The notes beneath the pieces were generated by a model. It did no database searches, was not told the DNA's origin, and was given only the letters and a program-made list of their open reading frames with translations. From the NCBI RefSeq assembly GCF_003001995.1, contig NZ_PVNB01000013.1, positions 40,121 through 104,120 of the forward strand: a DNA stretch of 64,000 bases, written 5' to 3'. The translations under genes and the position numbers were made by a program. Source of the DNA: Orenia metallireducens (GTDB lineage: Bacteria; Bacillota; Halanaerobiia; Halobacteroidales; Halobacteroidaceae). This document shows, one piece after another, positions 36,435 through 45,817 of this stretch. Positions within the stretch are counted from its first letter, which is position 1, and each line of letters begins with the position of its first letter.

Positions 36435-37349
36435 TCACCCCTTATAGCCTAGCATTTTCAAAGCATCCTCCTTATCTCTCCAGTCATCTTTTATCTTAAC
36501 CCATAAATCCAAAAATACCTGAGTACTCAATAGATTCTCTATATCAGCTCTAGCACTTTTACCGATCTTTTTGAGCATACTTCCACCTTTACCGATTAAA
36601 ATTCCCTTTTGAGACTTTCTCTCTACATAAATATTTGCACCAATTTCAATTAAGTCCTTATCACTTCTCTCTTTAAATCTAGTAACCTCAACAGCTACCG
36701 AATGGGGTACTTCTTGATGAGTAAACTTTAAGATCTTCTCTCTAATCAATTCAGAAACGATAAACTGCTCTATTTGATCAGTAATCATGTCATCAGGATA
36801 ATACTTAGGACCTTCTGGCAAATAATCAACTATAATCTCAGTTAAATCATCTAAATTGATCCCTTTCTCAGCTGAAATAGTTATAATATCAGTAAATTCT
36901 CCTAATTTCTGATAATCATTGATCCTTGTAGCTAAATCATTTTTAGAAACAGTATCGACCTTATTTAAGACCAGAAGAGTTGGTTTAGATGATGCATGAG
37001 CTAACTGGGTAGCAATCTTTTTATCCTGGTCATTTGGTTTATAATTAGCATCAACCATAAAGAGCACTAAATCAATCTCCCTTAAAGATTCATAAGCTAT
37101 CTCATTTAAGTATTTTCCCATCTTATCCTTTGGCCTGTGAATCCCTGGGGTATCTATAAATATCATCTGTGCCTTATCTAAAGTTAAAATACATTGAATC
37201 CTATTTCTCGTTGTTTGAGCTTTTCGAGAAATAATATTGATCTTCTCTCCAATCAGTTTATTGACTAGGGTCGATTTACCAACATTAGGCTGTCCTACTA
37301 CTGTAATAAATCCTGATTTAAATCCTTTATCAAACGTTAAGTTGTCCAT
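36435..37349 (-). CDS. era: Ribosome assembly GTPase Era
   Basis: 304 residues. G1 GQPNVGKST (18-26), G2 RNRIQCIL, G3 DTPGIHRP, G4 LNKVDTV and G5 ISAEKGI are all present. A C-terminal KH domain with ILIGKGGSMLKKIGKSA (about 248-264) binds the 3' end of 16S rRNA. Era is needed for 30S subunit maturation. In the Bacillus order ybeY-dgkA-cdd-era-recO the pieces are the same, but here cdd is absent and CNNM, DUF502 and GNAT genes are inserted. ATG start. Confidence 0.97.
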   Translation of the reverse strand: MDNLTFDKGFKSGFITVVGQPNVGKSTLVNKLIGEKINIISRKAQTTRNRIQCILTLDKAQMIFIDTPGIHRPKDKMGKYLNEIAYESLREIDLVLFMVDANYKPNDQDKKIATQLAHASSKPTLLVLNKVDTVSKNDLATRINDYQKLGEFTDIITISAEKGINLDDLTEIIVDYLPEGPKYYPDDMITDQIEQFIVSELIREKILKFTHQEVPHSVAVEVTRFKERSDKDLIEIGANIYVERKSQKGILIGKGGSMLKKIGKSARADIENLLSTQVFLDLWVKIKDDWRDKEDALKMLGYKG

Positions 37350-37361
37350 TGCTCTGCCCCC

Positions 37362-37817
37362 TCATAATTTCAGTTCCATAATTAGTCTATCTTCTCCTAA
37401 ACCATATTCATTCTTACGATAATCGATCTTATTAAATCCAAACTTATGCTGATAGATATAAACTGCATTCTGATTATTAGGATCTACTGTTAACTCTACC
37501 TTCTTAATTTCTCGCTTAGACAGATCTCTTAAAGAATAATCTAATAATTTACTACCAAAGCCCTTACCTTGATGTCTTTTAGATATAGCCAACCCATATA
37601 AATATCCCTTCTCTAGATCTTCCATGTCTCTAATATATTCTGCTAAACCAACGGGTTCTTTATCCAGCCAAATAACATAAACCAACCCATGGTAAATCAT
37701 TGGTACTAAACCCCACTGATTTAAACCCCCTTCTCCAAAGGCCTCTTTTTCAATCTTGGTCAGCTTATTAATAATATCGATTTGATTACTCTTTAGTACT
37801 GTAATTCTTACTTGCAA
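37362..37817 (-). CDS. GNAT family N-acetyltransferase (RimI-like)
   Basis: 151 residues. The GNAT core includes GLAEYIRDM, the strand YLYGLAIS and the acetyl-CoA pyrophosphate loop RHQGKGFGSKLL, then VDPNNQNAVYIYQHKFGFNK. The start is TTG preceded by GGAGG. Its substrate is unknown. It lies 12 nt from both era and the DUF502 gene, so it belongs to the same operon, although there is no functional hint from that. Confidence 0.9.
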   Translation of the reverse strand: MQVRITVLKSNQIDIINKLTKIEKEAFGEGGLNQWGLVPMIYHGLVYVIWLDKEPVGLAEYIRDMEDLEKGYLYGLAISKRHQGKGFGSKLLDYSLRDLSKREIKKVELTVDPNNQNAVYIYQHKFGFNKIDYRKNEYGLGEDRLIMELKL

Positions 37818-37829
37818 AGTTTACCCTCC

Positions 37830-38420
37830 TTAATCATCTTCAGGTGCTACTGTCCCTCCTGACACAATCAACTTCAATCCTTCTTCAACGGTCATATCTA
37901 AGTAAGTAATATCATCTTTAGGGATTAAAATCAACATCCCAGAAGTGGGATTGGGAGTGGTTGGGATAAAGACATTGACAACCTCCCGTGCTGTCTTCTT
38001 TTGAACCTCTCCGACACCCTTACAGGTTAAAAAACCCAATTGATAGATTCCCCGGCGAGGATATTCAATTAGAACCACATCACGAAAAGCAGTCTTATTC
38101 TTTAAAAACAAGGCATTAATCAGCTGGCGCACAGTCATATAGATAGTGCGAACTAATGGAATTCTAATCAGTAATCTTTCACCAAAATCAATTAACCTTT
38201 TTCCTAATACATTTTTAGCTATAATTCCCACTACCAAAATTAAAATAAAGGTCATTATAAAACCTAGTCCATAAAATTCTTTTCCTATCAGTATTTTAAC
38301 TACTGGGCTTAAAGCATTATCTACAATATTGATAACTGTAACAATAATATATAAAGTAGCTATCGATGGTAATAATACAATTAAACCAGTAATTAAATAA
38401 TTCCTTAATTGCTTGAACAT
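37830..38420 (-). CDS. DUF502 family membrane protein
   Basis: 196 residues with two N-terminal membrane segments (about 10-35 and 50-75). The conserved cytoplasmic part has GERLLIRIPLVRTIYMTVRQ (80-99), VVLIEYPRRGIYQLGFLTCK and VFIPTTPNPTSGMLILIPKD, which identify the DUF502/YqfA-like family. Function is not established; members are widespread in bacteria and chloroplasts. It follows the CNNM gene directly (its ATG abuts the stop at 38421). Confidence 0.92.
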   Translation of the reverse strand: MFKQLRNYLITGLIVLLPSIATLYIIVTVINIVDNALSPVVKILIGKEFYGLGFIMTFILILVVGIIAKNVLGKRLIDFGERLLIRIPLVRTIYMTVRQLINALFLKNKTAFRDVVLIEYPRRGIYQLGFLTCKGVGEVQKKTAREVVNVFIPTTPNPTSGMLILIPKDDITYLDMTVEEGLKLIVSGGTVAPEDD

Positions 38421-39698
38421 CTATACTTCCTCCTGCTCAATTGCTACTTTATCCTTAACACGTTTAATTCTAACCTTCGAGATTCTTCTTTGAATGACCT
38501 TCTCTACAGAAATATGTAAATCCTCGAATTCGATCCATTCTCCAGCTTTAGGGACATAGCCCAACATACTCAAGATAAAGCCACTGATTGTCTCATAGTC
38601 CTCTTCAGGCAAGGATATCTCTAATAGCTCATTAATCTCATCAATATCAACCCGTCCATCAATTAAGATCTCATCTTCATTAATAATTCTAATCCACTTC
38701 TCTTCTTCATCATATTCATCCTGAATATCACCAACAATCTCCTCTAACAAATCCTCAATAGTTACCAGTCCAGCCGTTCCCCCATACTCATCAAGAATAA
38801 TAGCCATATGAATCTTTTCTTTTCTAAATTCAGTTAACAGATTATCTATCTTCTTAGTTTCAGGTATATAGTAAGCAGGCCTCATAATCTTTTGAATATC
38901 AACATTATAACTATCCTCTTTTAATAACGGAAGCAAGTCCTTAGCATACACTACACCTACTATATTATCAACAGTATCATTATAAACTGGAATTCTAGAA
39001 AAGCCCATATTAATAATCAGATCTATTAACTCCTCTAAAGGATCATTTATCTCTATACATAACATATGTATTCTTGGTATCATAATCTCCTTGACACTAA
39101 TATCATCAAATTCAAAGATACTGTTAATCATCTGCTTCTCATCAGTTTCAATGACACCTTCTTGTTCACCAACTGTTAAAAATCTCATAATCTCTTCTTC
39201 GCTGATAAAAGGTTTAACCTTCTTATCACCAGACCTTCTCATGACAAAATTAGTAACCAGTGTCAAGCCTTTAATAAGTGGAGATAATAAAAAAGAGAAG
39301 ACTTCTATATATGGAGCTACTAACATAGAGACCTTTTTAGACTCTTTGGTAGCAAAAGATTTTGGAGTAATCTCCCCAAAGATCAGTACAAATAGAGTTA
39401 CTGCACCTATAGCAATACCAACTCCTTTGGCACCAAAAATATCGGTAGCTAAAGCAGTTGCAATTGATGAAGCTGCTATGTTAACTAAATTATTACCAAC
39501 TAAGATTGTAACCAATAATCTATCTGGACTACTTAGTAGCCTATCTACAACAGTAGCTTTCTTATTTCCTTCTTGCTTTAAGTGCCTAATCTCAACTTTA
39601 TTTACTGACATTAAGGCAGTTTCAGAGCTTGAGAAAAATCCAGATAGGATTAATAGTATTAATAAGGCTATTCCTTCTATTAACACCGTCAAATCCAT
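38421..39698 (-). CDS. CNNM/CorC-type transporter (HlyC/CorC family, CBS domains)
   Basis: 425 residues. An N-terminal DUF21 membrane domain with three to four spans contains the conserved SGFFSSSETALMSVNKVEIR (19-38). A CBS pair follows (about 205-325, VKEIMIPRIHMLC and MRPAYYIPETKKIDNLLTEF). A CorC_HlyC domain (LEEIVGDIQDEYDEE and IDGRVDIDEINELL) is C-terminal. Members transport or export divalent cations such as Mg2+; the 'hemolysin' label in older records is misleading. It may complement mgtE in the same gene group. Confidence 0.92.
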   Translation of the reverse strand: MDLTVLIEGIALLILLILSGFFSSSETALMSVNKVEIRHLKQEGNKKATVVDRLLSSPDRLLVTILVGNNLVNIAASSIATALATDIFGAKGVGIAIGAVTLFVLIFGEITPKSFATKESKKVSMLVAPYIEVFSFLLSPLIKGLTLVTNFVMRRSGDKKVKPFISEEEIMRFLTVGEQEGVIETDEKQMINSIFEFDDISVKEIMIPRIHMLCIEINDPLEELIDLIINMGFSRIPVYNDTVDNIVGVVYAKDLLPLLKEDSYNVDIQKIMRPAYYIPETKKIDNLLTEFRKEKIHMAIILDEYGGTAGLVTIEDLLEEIVGDIQDEYDEEEKWIRIINEDEILIDGRVDIDEINELLEISLPEEDYETISGFILSMLGYVPKAGEWIEFEDLHISVEKVIQRRISKVRIKRVKDKVAIEQEEV

Positions 39699-39721
39699 AG
39701 ATTAATGCCCTCCTAACAAAA

Positions 39722-40426
39722 TTACAAATTGACTAATTGAAAGACTAATATACCTACTAATGAACCAATTATTGCACCAGAGATAACCTCCAAAGGGGTA
39801 TGAATCTCTCCCTCTATCCTGCTTTGTGCTATCAAAACCGCCATTAATAGTGCTAAAGTTGTAATCAAAGCATCATTTGCCAAATTAGAAATAATAATCA
39901 TTAGACCAAAAGCAAGGGCACTATGACCACTGGGCATCCCCCCTTGCAACGGAGTCCCTTTGTTAAATTGAGATTTTATTCCAATCACTATTAATATAAT
40001 TAGAATAAGTGATATAAAAGTCAAATGAATTGGGGTCTGCTGAATATGTTGTAATAAATCTAAGGTTAAAGGCTGAATATCTTTAAAGAATATAATATAT
40101 CCTACAACAATAGCATTTAAAGCTGTTATCAATACAGCACCTGCTGCTATATCTTTAATTATCTTAATCATCGGATGATATTCTTCACTGACCAGATCAC
40201 TCAATCCTTCAATTGCAGTGTTAATCATTTCAGTAAAGAAAACCAAGGTCATTGTTATAAATAAAATCAATAGTTCCAGCTTATCTAAGCTGAAAAAAGT
40301 TCCAAACAATAGGACTATAATAGAAATAATAAGATGAACCTTCATATTACGCTCATGCTTTAAAGAATATATAATCCCATTAACTGCATAGTTAAAGCTC
40401 TTAATTAGATCATTAATAAACTTCAT
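39722..40426 (-). CDS. Diacylglycerol/undecaprenol kinase fused to PAP2 phosphatase
   Basis: 234 residues with two modules. Residues 1-115 are a DgkA-type trimeric kinase (SFNYAVNGIIYSLKHERNM, FFTEMINTAIEGLSDLV, IKDIAAGAVLI). Residues about 130-234 are a PAP2/acid phosphatase domain with PSGHSALAFG (165-174) and SRIEGEIHTPLEVISG. Single-domain undecaprenol kinases are the norm at this position; the fusion adds a lipid phosphatase, so one protein could both phosphorylate and dephosphorylate undecaprenol or diacylglycerol. It starts immediately after ybeY. The substrate balance is inference. Confidence 0.9.
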   Translation of the reverse strand: MKFINDLIKSFNYAVNGIIYSLKHERNMKVHLIISIIVLLFGTFFSLDKLELLILFITMTLVFFTEMINTAIEGLSDLVSEEYHPMIKIIKDIAAGAVLITALNAIVVGYIIFFKDIQPLTLDLLQHIQQTPIHLTFISLILIILIVIGIKSQFNKGTPLQGGMPSGHSALAFGLMIIISNLANDALITTLALLMAVLIAQSRIEGEIHTPLEVISGAIIGSLVGILVFQLVNL

Positions 40427-40858
40427 TTAATCTCTATTTAAGCCTAGCTCTACTAGGATTTCCTCCTCCTTTTTACGCATAATTACCCTCTCTTCTTCAC
40501 CATAATGGTCATAACCCAAAAGGTGGAGCATACCATGAACTGTCAAAAATCCAACCTCTCTAGCAAAAGAGTGGTTATACTCCTCTGCTTGGCGTTGGGC
40601 TGTCTCCAAAGAGATGATAATATCACCTAACAACAGATTATCATCTTGGGGAAAAGACAGTACATCAGTAGGTTGATCCTTTCCTCTGTATCTATGATTT
40701 AAGCCATGTATATAACTATCATCAACTAAAGCAATACTTACCTCTTTAGCTAAGTCAGCTTCCCTTTTTAATACTACACTTACCACCTGCTCTATTACAT
40801 CTACAATCTCTTCTTCAACCTCTAAATTATCTTGTAAATTATTTATTAGTACTGCCAT
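40427..40858 (-). CDS. ybeY: Endoribonuclease YbeY (rRNA maturation)
   Basis: 143 residues. The diagnostic metal site HGMLHLLGYDH is at about 110-120, with three histidines for the catalytic metal, preceded by YRGKDQPTDVLSFPQD (about 58-73). It processes 16S rRNA 3' ends and helps ribosome quality control. Its start lies inside the end of pgpH (20-nt overlap), which indicates coupled translation. ATG start. Confidence 0.95.
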   Translation of the reverse strand: MAVLINNLQDNLEVEEEIVDVIEQVVSVVLKREADLAKEVSIALVDDSYIHGLNHRYRGKDQPTDVLSFPQDDNLLLGDIIISLETAQRQAEEYNHSFAREVGFLTVHGMLHLLGYDHYGEEERVIMRKKEEEILVELGLNRD

Positions 40859-42986
40859 CTAGCTTTTTTCCCTCCTTAAATTGTTGAGCAATATTATCAG
40901 GATATTCTATTCGATTATGAAAGATTCCTTTTAATATATTAACAAAGGCATTAGCAACCCTATCTAAATCCTTCAAAGTTAAATTACATTCATCTAACTG
41001 TCCACTATCTAGCTTCTTTTTGATAAGTTCTCTAACAAATTTCTCTAACTTACCAGGGTTGCTTTGGGCTGATACATTTGACCTGACAGCAGCCTCTACC
41101 ATATCAGCTAGCATAATCAAACCAGCCTCTTTGGTCTGTGGCTTAGGGCCATCATATCTAAAGTCATCTTCATCTATACTCTTATACTTCTCATCATGCT
41201 TAGCCTCTTGATAAAAGAAAGAAACAAGGCTAGTTCCATGGTGCTGTTCAATCACATCTACAATAACCTGTGGTAATTTATACTCCTTAGCCAACTCCAA
41301 TCCATCCTTAACATGTGAAGTAATGATTAAGGTACTCAAACTAGGTGATAATTTATCATGAGGATTCTCAGAACCAATCTGGTTTTCTGTAAAGAAATAA
41401 GAACGTTTTGTCTTACCAACATCATGATAATAAGCAGCTACTCTAGCCAATAATGAATCTGCTCCTATTTTATCTGCAGCAGCTTCTGCTAGATTACCAA
41501 CTATGATACTATGATGATAGGTCCCTGGAGCATCTACTAGTAGTCTCTTCAATAAAGGATGATTTGGATTAGATAGCTCCAATAGCTTGACTGGTGATGT
41601 GATCCCAAAGATATTCTCTATATAAGGTAATAAACCATTTGTAACAACAGCTACCAATACACCATTTAGTATACCCCATAAAACCTTTAAAAATCTAGCT
41701 AGCTCTACATTAGGTACCATCAATAAAAAAGTAAATATCGTTGCTGAAGTAGTCAAACCAACAATGAGTCCAGCTCTAGCTAAATCAGAACGTTGGCTTA
41801 ACTTCGATACACTGTAGATTCCAGTTAGCCCACCAACTAAGGCCACTGTAATCCCAATTACCCCATCACCAGTAACTATGCCTACTAAAAAGGATAGACT
41901 GATTGTAAAGAGAACTGCTAAATCTGTATCAATTAAAATTGCAATCATAATCGAAGCAGCAGCCACTGGCACCACAAAAGATGGATATTCAATGGGCATA
42001 TAATTGGCTATATAACTTGCCAATTTAGCTAATGTAATAATAATAATCGGCAATAACCCTAATAATGCTAAGATCCCTTCTCCCTCTAAAATATCACGCT
42101 GATATTGGGAGATATAAATAGTAGGGATTAAAGTAAAAATGAGCACAATTAAAATGTGTCCAATAATATTAAGATAATTAATTTTAGCCTGCCTTAGCCC
42201 TAATTTCTCTAAAATCTTAATATCATCTTTAGTAACGACCTTACCATGGCGGATGATAATCTCACCTTTAGAGAAGGTCCTTCTAATAGGTTCTATCTTC
42301 TGACGAGCTTCCTCTTTCTTCTTCTCTGTTGCCTCTAAATTAAAGATCATATTAGGCTTAATAAAGTGTTGGGCGATCCCACTTACCAAGTTATTATATT
42401 GCTGATCTTCACTTAATTTAGCAGCATCTTGGCTTAACTGTTCCTTAACATTACTTAAATAATCGTTCTTAACACCACGATTTAAGTATTTAGCCAATAT
42501 CATCAGAATATCCTCTTTTAAAAGCTCTATATCCTCTTCGGATAGACTGAATAAATATGACAGATTCTGATAAGATAACTCTATATCATAATTATCTTGA
42601 ACCTGTTCAACCTTATTTTCTAACTCAACATCAGCCTTTCTTATCATTGTAACATTATCAAAGAACTTTCTAACCTCTACCTTTACCTCTGTTAAGATTC
42701 CTACATCCTCTTCATATACCTTAGAAACTGAATTGGCAGCTTCTTTTCTTAAAGCCTCGGTCTGTTCTTCATCTATGTACTCTACCGTCTTAGGGGCAAC
42801 GACATCATTTTTAGCAACTTGTCCTACTTCCAAATTAACCTGCCTTGGAAAGATATCAATAGTAATAATCCCTGCTAAAATAACAAAAATAACTATAACC
42901 CAAATATAGCGTTGTGATTTTTCAATCTTATAAAAATCAACCTGTTTAATCTTCAACTTTTCTAATAGTTGCTCAAAAAAAGACAT
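40839..42986 (-). CDS. pgpH: HD-domain cyclic-di-AMP phosphodiesterase PgpH
   Basis: 715 residues. An N-terminal membrane helix, an extracytoplasmic 7TMR-HDED domain (about 55-265), a seven-helix membrane domain (about 275-475) and a C-terminal HD domain. The HD hallmark is HHSIIVGNLAEAAADK followed by AAYYHDVGKTKR (about 490-525), with the TSHVKDGLELAKEY and IEQHHGTSLVSFF metal ligands further on. It degrades c-di-AMP and so affects osmotic and cell-wall homeostasis. It precedes ybeY, as in Bacillus and Listeria. Confidence 0.95.
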   Translation of the reverse strand: MSFFEQLLEKLKIKQVDFYKIEKSQRYIWVIVIFVILAGIITIDIFPRQVNLEVGQVAKNDVVAPKTVEYIDEEQTEALRKEAANSVSKVYEEDVGILTEVKVEVRKFFDNVTMIRKADVELENKVEQVQDNYDIELSYQNLSYLFSLSEEDIELLKEDILMILAKYLNRGVKNDYLSNVKEQLSQDAAKLSEDQQYNNLVSGIAQHFIKPNMIFNLEATEKKKEEARQKIEPIRRTFSKGEIIIRHGKVVTKDDIKILEKLGLRQAKINYLNIIGHILIVLIFTLIPTIYISQYQRDILEGEGILALLGLLPIIIITLAKLASYIANYMPIEYPSFVVPVAAASIMIAILIDTDLAVLFTISLSFLVGIVTGDGVIGITVALVGGLTGIYSVSKLSQRSDLARAGLIVGLTTSATIFTFLLMVPNVELARFLKVLWGILNGVLVAVVTNGLLPYIENIFGITSPVKLLELSNPNHPLLKRLLVDAPGTYHHSIIVGNLAEAAADKIGADSLLARVAAYYHDVGKTKRSYFFTENQIGSENPHDKLSPSLSTLIITSHVKDGLELAKEYKLPQVIVDVIEQHHGTSLVSFFYQEAKHDEKYKSIDEDDFRYDGPKPQTKEAGLIMLADMVEAAVRSNVSAQSNPGKLEKFVRELIKKKLDSGQLDECNLTLKDLDRVANAFVNILKGIFHNRIEYPDNIAQQFKEGKKLDGSTNK

Positions 42987-43007
42987 TATCTTTCACTCCT
43001 AAAAGGA

Positions 43008-43958
43008 TCAGTTAATTGCTTCATAAGCCTTAATTATCTCCCTAACCAACCTATGTCTTACTACATCAAGATTAGTTAAATAGACAAAGCTTATGCCAGC
43101 TATATCTCTTAATATCTGCTCTGCTTGAGCCAATCCCGACTTCTTTCTACTTGGTAAATCAACCTGAGTTATATCACCAGTAATTACTGCTTTAGAATTA
43201 GGTCCTAAACGGGTTAAGAACATCTTCATCTGCTCTCTAGTGGTGTTTTGAGCTTCATCTAAAATAACAGCTGAGTTTCTAAGGGTTCTCCCTCTCATAT
43301 AAGCTAAGGGAGCAATCTCTATAATCTTCTTCTCTAAAAACTGCTCAACCTTCTCCGGTCCTAAAATATCATACAAAGCATCATATAAAGGTCGTAAATA
43401 AGGGTCAACCTTCTCCTGTAAATCCCCTGGCAAAAACCCTAAATTCTCCCCGGCTTCAATGGCAGGACGGGTTAAAATAATTCTCTCTACCTTATTTCTT
43501 ACCAAATAATTAACGGCCATAACTACTGCCAAATAGGTCTTTCCTGTCCCTGCTGGACCTATTCCAAAAACAATATCATCCTTACGCAAAGCATCTAGAT
43601 ACCTCTTTTGACCTATAGTCTTAGGGGTAATCTTCTTTCCTGACCTAGTAACCTGCACTACATCAGAGTAAATTTCATTTAAAGAAAATTCCCCCTCTTT
43701 ACTCATTTCAATAGCATATTCAACTTCTTTAGTGCTTAGTGCATCCTTATTGTTAGCTATCTTATTGAGCTCTTCAAAAAGCTTAGATACTTGATTTACA
43801 TCTTCTTGTTTTCCTTTGATTTTAACAATATTCCCTCTAGCAATTATCTGTGCTGAGAAATTATCTTCGATTAACCTTAAATTCTGATCATGATGTCCAA
43901 ATATATTTCTTGCAGCTTGATTACTACTTAATGTAACCTCTTTTGTTAAGATGTTCAA
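43008..43958 (-). CDS. phoH: PhoH family protein (ATPase)
   Basis: 316 residues. Walker A GPAGTGKTYLAVV (about 135-147), Walker B SAVILDEAQNTT, then MFLTRLGPNSKAVITGDITQ. The N-terminal KH-like region (about 10-70) and the RPAIEAGENLGFLPGDLQEK insert are typical of YbeZ-type PhoH proteins. It works with YbeY in rRNA maturation and links yqfD to pgpH. The start is TTG behind GGAGGGAG. Confidence 0.95.
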   Translation of the reverse strand: MNILTKEVTLSSNQAARNIFGHHDQNLRLIEDNFSAQIIARGNIVKIKGKQEDVNQVSKLFEELNKIANNKDALSTKEVEYAIEMSKEGEFSLNEIYSDVVQVTRSGKKITPKTIGQKRYLDALRKDDIVFGIGPAGTGKTYLAVVMAVNYLVRNKVERIILTRPAIEAGENLGFLPGDLQEKVDPYLRPLYDALYDILGPEKVEQFLEKKIIEIAPLAYMRGRTLRNSAVILDEAQNTTREQMKMFLTRLGPNSKAVITGDITQVDLPSRKKSGLAQAEQILRDIAGISFVYLTNLDVVRHRLVREIIKAYEAIN

Positions 43959-43964
43959 AACTAG

Positions 43965-45194
43965 CTACTCCCTCCTGATTCCAATCTCTTCCTCAATCTC
44001 TAGTAATGCCTTGACTCTAATTATATTATTATCTTCACCAGCTAAGTCTATTAACTTTAATTTACTATTTAATATTATAGCCTCTTTTGATACCCCTTGC
44101 AAGATACTTTCTACTGCCTCTTCTTTAGCAATCTGTTTAGCCGTATCCAATTTGATTTTCTCTTTTATCTTCTTTACCTGTATGTATCTTCTTGTAACTA
44201 ATTCGATAGGTAAGTCGATATTCCTCCATTTAGGTAAAGTTTTTACCTCTTCTACTACTTTATAATTAGCATATGGAGCACTTTTAGGTCCCTTAAGATT
44301 TATCATCTTCTCTTTAAATTTAATAGCTAGACTAGTTTTACTATTATCAGTCAATTGTTCATACTCCTGCAGGACTTTAGCTTCTCCATAACCCTCATAC
44401 CAGATCCTTGCCTTAATAATTCCTTCAGCCTTAACCTCCTCTTTTTTAACAAGAATTCCCCTCTCATTATCCTCTTTCTCTTTATTAATTACCTCTTCCT
44501 CTTCTTTTTTTATAAATACTTCCCTACTTATCAATAGATCCCCTTTTTTAACGGTCATCCCCTCTTCAACCACTGGAGTACCCTTTAATACAATCAGTTT
44601 AGATATAATTCCAGACTTGGCAGCTACAATATCACTAGGTAGAATCTTAGAATCTACTATCTTCTTCTCAACCACCTCTAGAATCAATCTAGTTCCAGAA
44701 AAATAAATATTTACCCAAGCAATTTTAGGTATCCTCTTAATTAAAGCTTTTTCTAAATCCTCTAATGGAATACTAGATTTCAATACTCCTGGATGAATTT
44801 CAACTTCTTTTAAAAAACCTAATATCTCCTCTTTTTCTATCTCCTTAAGCCCTTGTATCTCAATAAAGAAGAGAAATGATGACAAAGTATATAATGATAA
44901 GATTAAAAAAAGCAATCCAACAATTAAAAATCTCCTGCTTAATGCTTTAGTAAAGAAAAAGGGTAGTCCTCTTTTCTGATTTATTCTAACCTTATACCTT
45001 TTTCTCCTTAAATGAGGTCTGATATTCTTAAAATCCTTTAATCTAATATTTACATATAATCTATCACCTATACGGATAATATCCCATAATTTAAATCCTT
45101 CTCTCATTAGAATATTAATACACTTCTCCAAATTAGCTCCCTGTATCTCTAGTCTTAAATATCCTTCTACTAAAGTGTATAGTTTCTTTAGCAT
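43965..45194 (-). CDS. yqfD: Sporulation protein YqfD
   Basis: 409 residues. A short cytoplasmic N-terminus is followed by one strong membrane segment (about 91-110, IVGLLFLILSLYTLSSFLFF) and a large external portion with the YqfD signature IPKIAWVNIYFSGTRLILEV (about 152-171). The C-terminal part holds many charged repeats and KEAVESILQGV. It belongs to the sigma-E sporulation regulon in Bacillus and lies next to yqfC, as there. Its role in spore formation is unclear. The yqfC-yqfD-phoH-pgpH-ybeY run is conserved. Confidence 0.93.
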   Translation of the reverse strand: MLKKLYTLVEGYLRLEIQGANLEKCINILMREGFKLWDIIRIGDRLYVNIRLKDFKNIRPHLRRKRYKVRINQKRGLPFFFTKALSRRFLIVGLLFLILSLYTLSSFLFFIEIQGLKEIEKEEILGFLKEVEIHPGVLKSSIPLEDLEKALIKRIPKIAWVNIYFSGTRLILEVVEKKIVDSKILPSDIVAAKSGIISKLIVLKGTPVVEEGMTVKKGDLLISREVFIKKEEEEVINKEKEDNERGILVKKEEVKAEGIIKARIWYEGYGEAKVLQEYEQLTDNSKTSLAIKFKEKMINLKGPKSAPYANYKVVEEVKTLPKWRNIDLPIELVTRRYIQVKKIKEKIKLDTAKQIAKEEAVESILQGVSKEAIILNSKLKLIDLAGEDNNIIRVKALLEIEEEIGIRRE

Positions 45195-45204
45195 GATATC
45201 CCCC

Positions 45205-45483
45205 TTAAACTGATTTAATCTTCAAATCAGTTATCTTACCCTCTATTATAATAATCTCCTCTTCTAAACTGTCAATACTCATATCCTTACCCTCTATAAC
45301 CATCTGCCCACGGTAGAATCTAATCTTTATAAATTCTGGAGTATACTTTATAATCCCCCGATGATTCTCAATTGCTAGTTGTATACCTCCAACTAATGAA
45401 ATCCTAGGCAGATCTAATACTACCTCTTGAGGAAGGTCAAATATATTAGCAAACAACTCCTTAGCCTTCTCTTTCTTCCCCAT
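45205..45483 (-). CDS. yqfC: Sporulation protein YqfC
   Basis: 92 residues. The IFDLPQEVVLDLPRISLVGG region (14-33) and NHRGIIKYTPEFIKIRFYRG (37-56) define the YabP/YqfC family. It is the small partner of YqfD; the genes are 10 nt apart. YabP/YqfC proteins are mother-cell (sigma-E) products in Bacillus. Here an upstream intergenic gap of 364 nt would carry its promoter. Confidence 0.93.
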   Translation of the reverse strand: MGKKEKAKELFANIFDLPQEVVLDLPRISLVGGIQLAIENHRGIIKYTPEFIKIRFYRGQMVIEGKDMSIDSLEEEIIIIEGKITDLKIKSV

Positions 45484-45695
45484 TTAAATTCCTCCTAAGC
45501 GTTAGCTACTGCTAACTTAATTGCTAATACTATCAACATTTAATAAATTCAGTCGACTTTACTACTAAATAATATATATGTAAGGACTTGATTATTAATT
45601 ACAGTTAAGCTTAGAAGAATAAGATTGACAGAGATAATGTATTTTTAAGTATGAACGCCTGTATTGGTGTAAGTAGAGAATTAAAAGATTTTAAA

Positions 45696-45723
45696 GTAGG
45701 GTATGGTCGCGACCATACCCTAC
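45696..45723. repeat. Perfect 28-nt palindrome
   Basis: GTAGGGTATGGTCG followed directly by its exact complement, with no loop spacer. It is flanked by AAAAAAA on the plus-strand 3' side. Related GC-rich inverted repeats starting GTAGGG occur at 56862-56882 with another stem sequence, suggesting a dispersed family. Confidence 0.9.
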
Positions 45724-45794
45724 AAAAAAATTAATATTTATCACATATGAAAGCATCTCCATATTTCTATACACTTTAATATTAAAAATTAATA

Positions 45795-45817
45795 AGAGAC
45801 GGCTAAAACCGTCCCTA
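45795..45817. repeat. Short GC-rich inverted repeat
   Basis: GAGACGG and CCGTCCC pair around a TAAAA-containing loop (45796-45815), 70 nt from the 28-nt palindrome. It is followed by TATAA and not by a T-run, so a terminator role for yqeY is weak. Confidence 0.5.

Noticed and set aside
39091..39705. 204-codon plus-strand open frame opposite the CNNM/CorC gene
   Set aside because: The minus-strand frame carries clear DUF21, CBS and CorC motifs. The plus-strand frame is a shadow with low-complexity S/I/T-rich content and no ribosome-binding site.
43951..44265. 104-codon plus-strand frame opposite yqfD
   Set aside because: Shadow frame; yqfD is supported by synteny with yqfC and by its membrane and family pattern.
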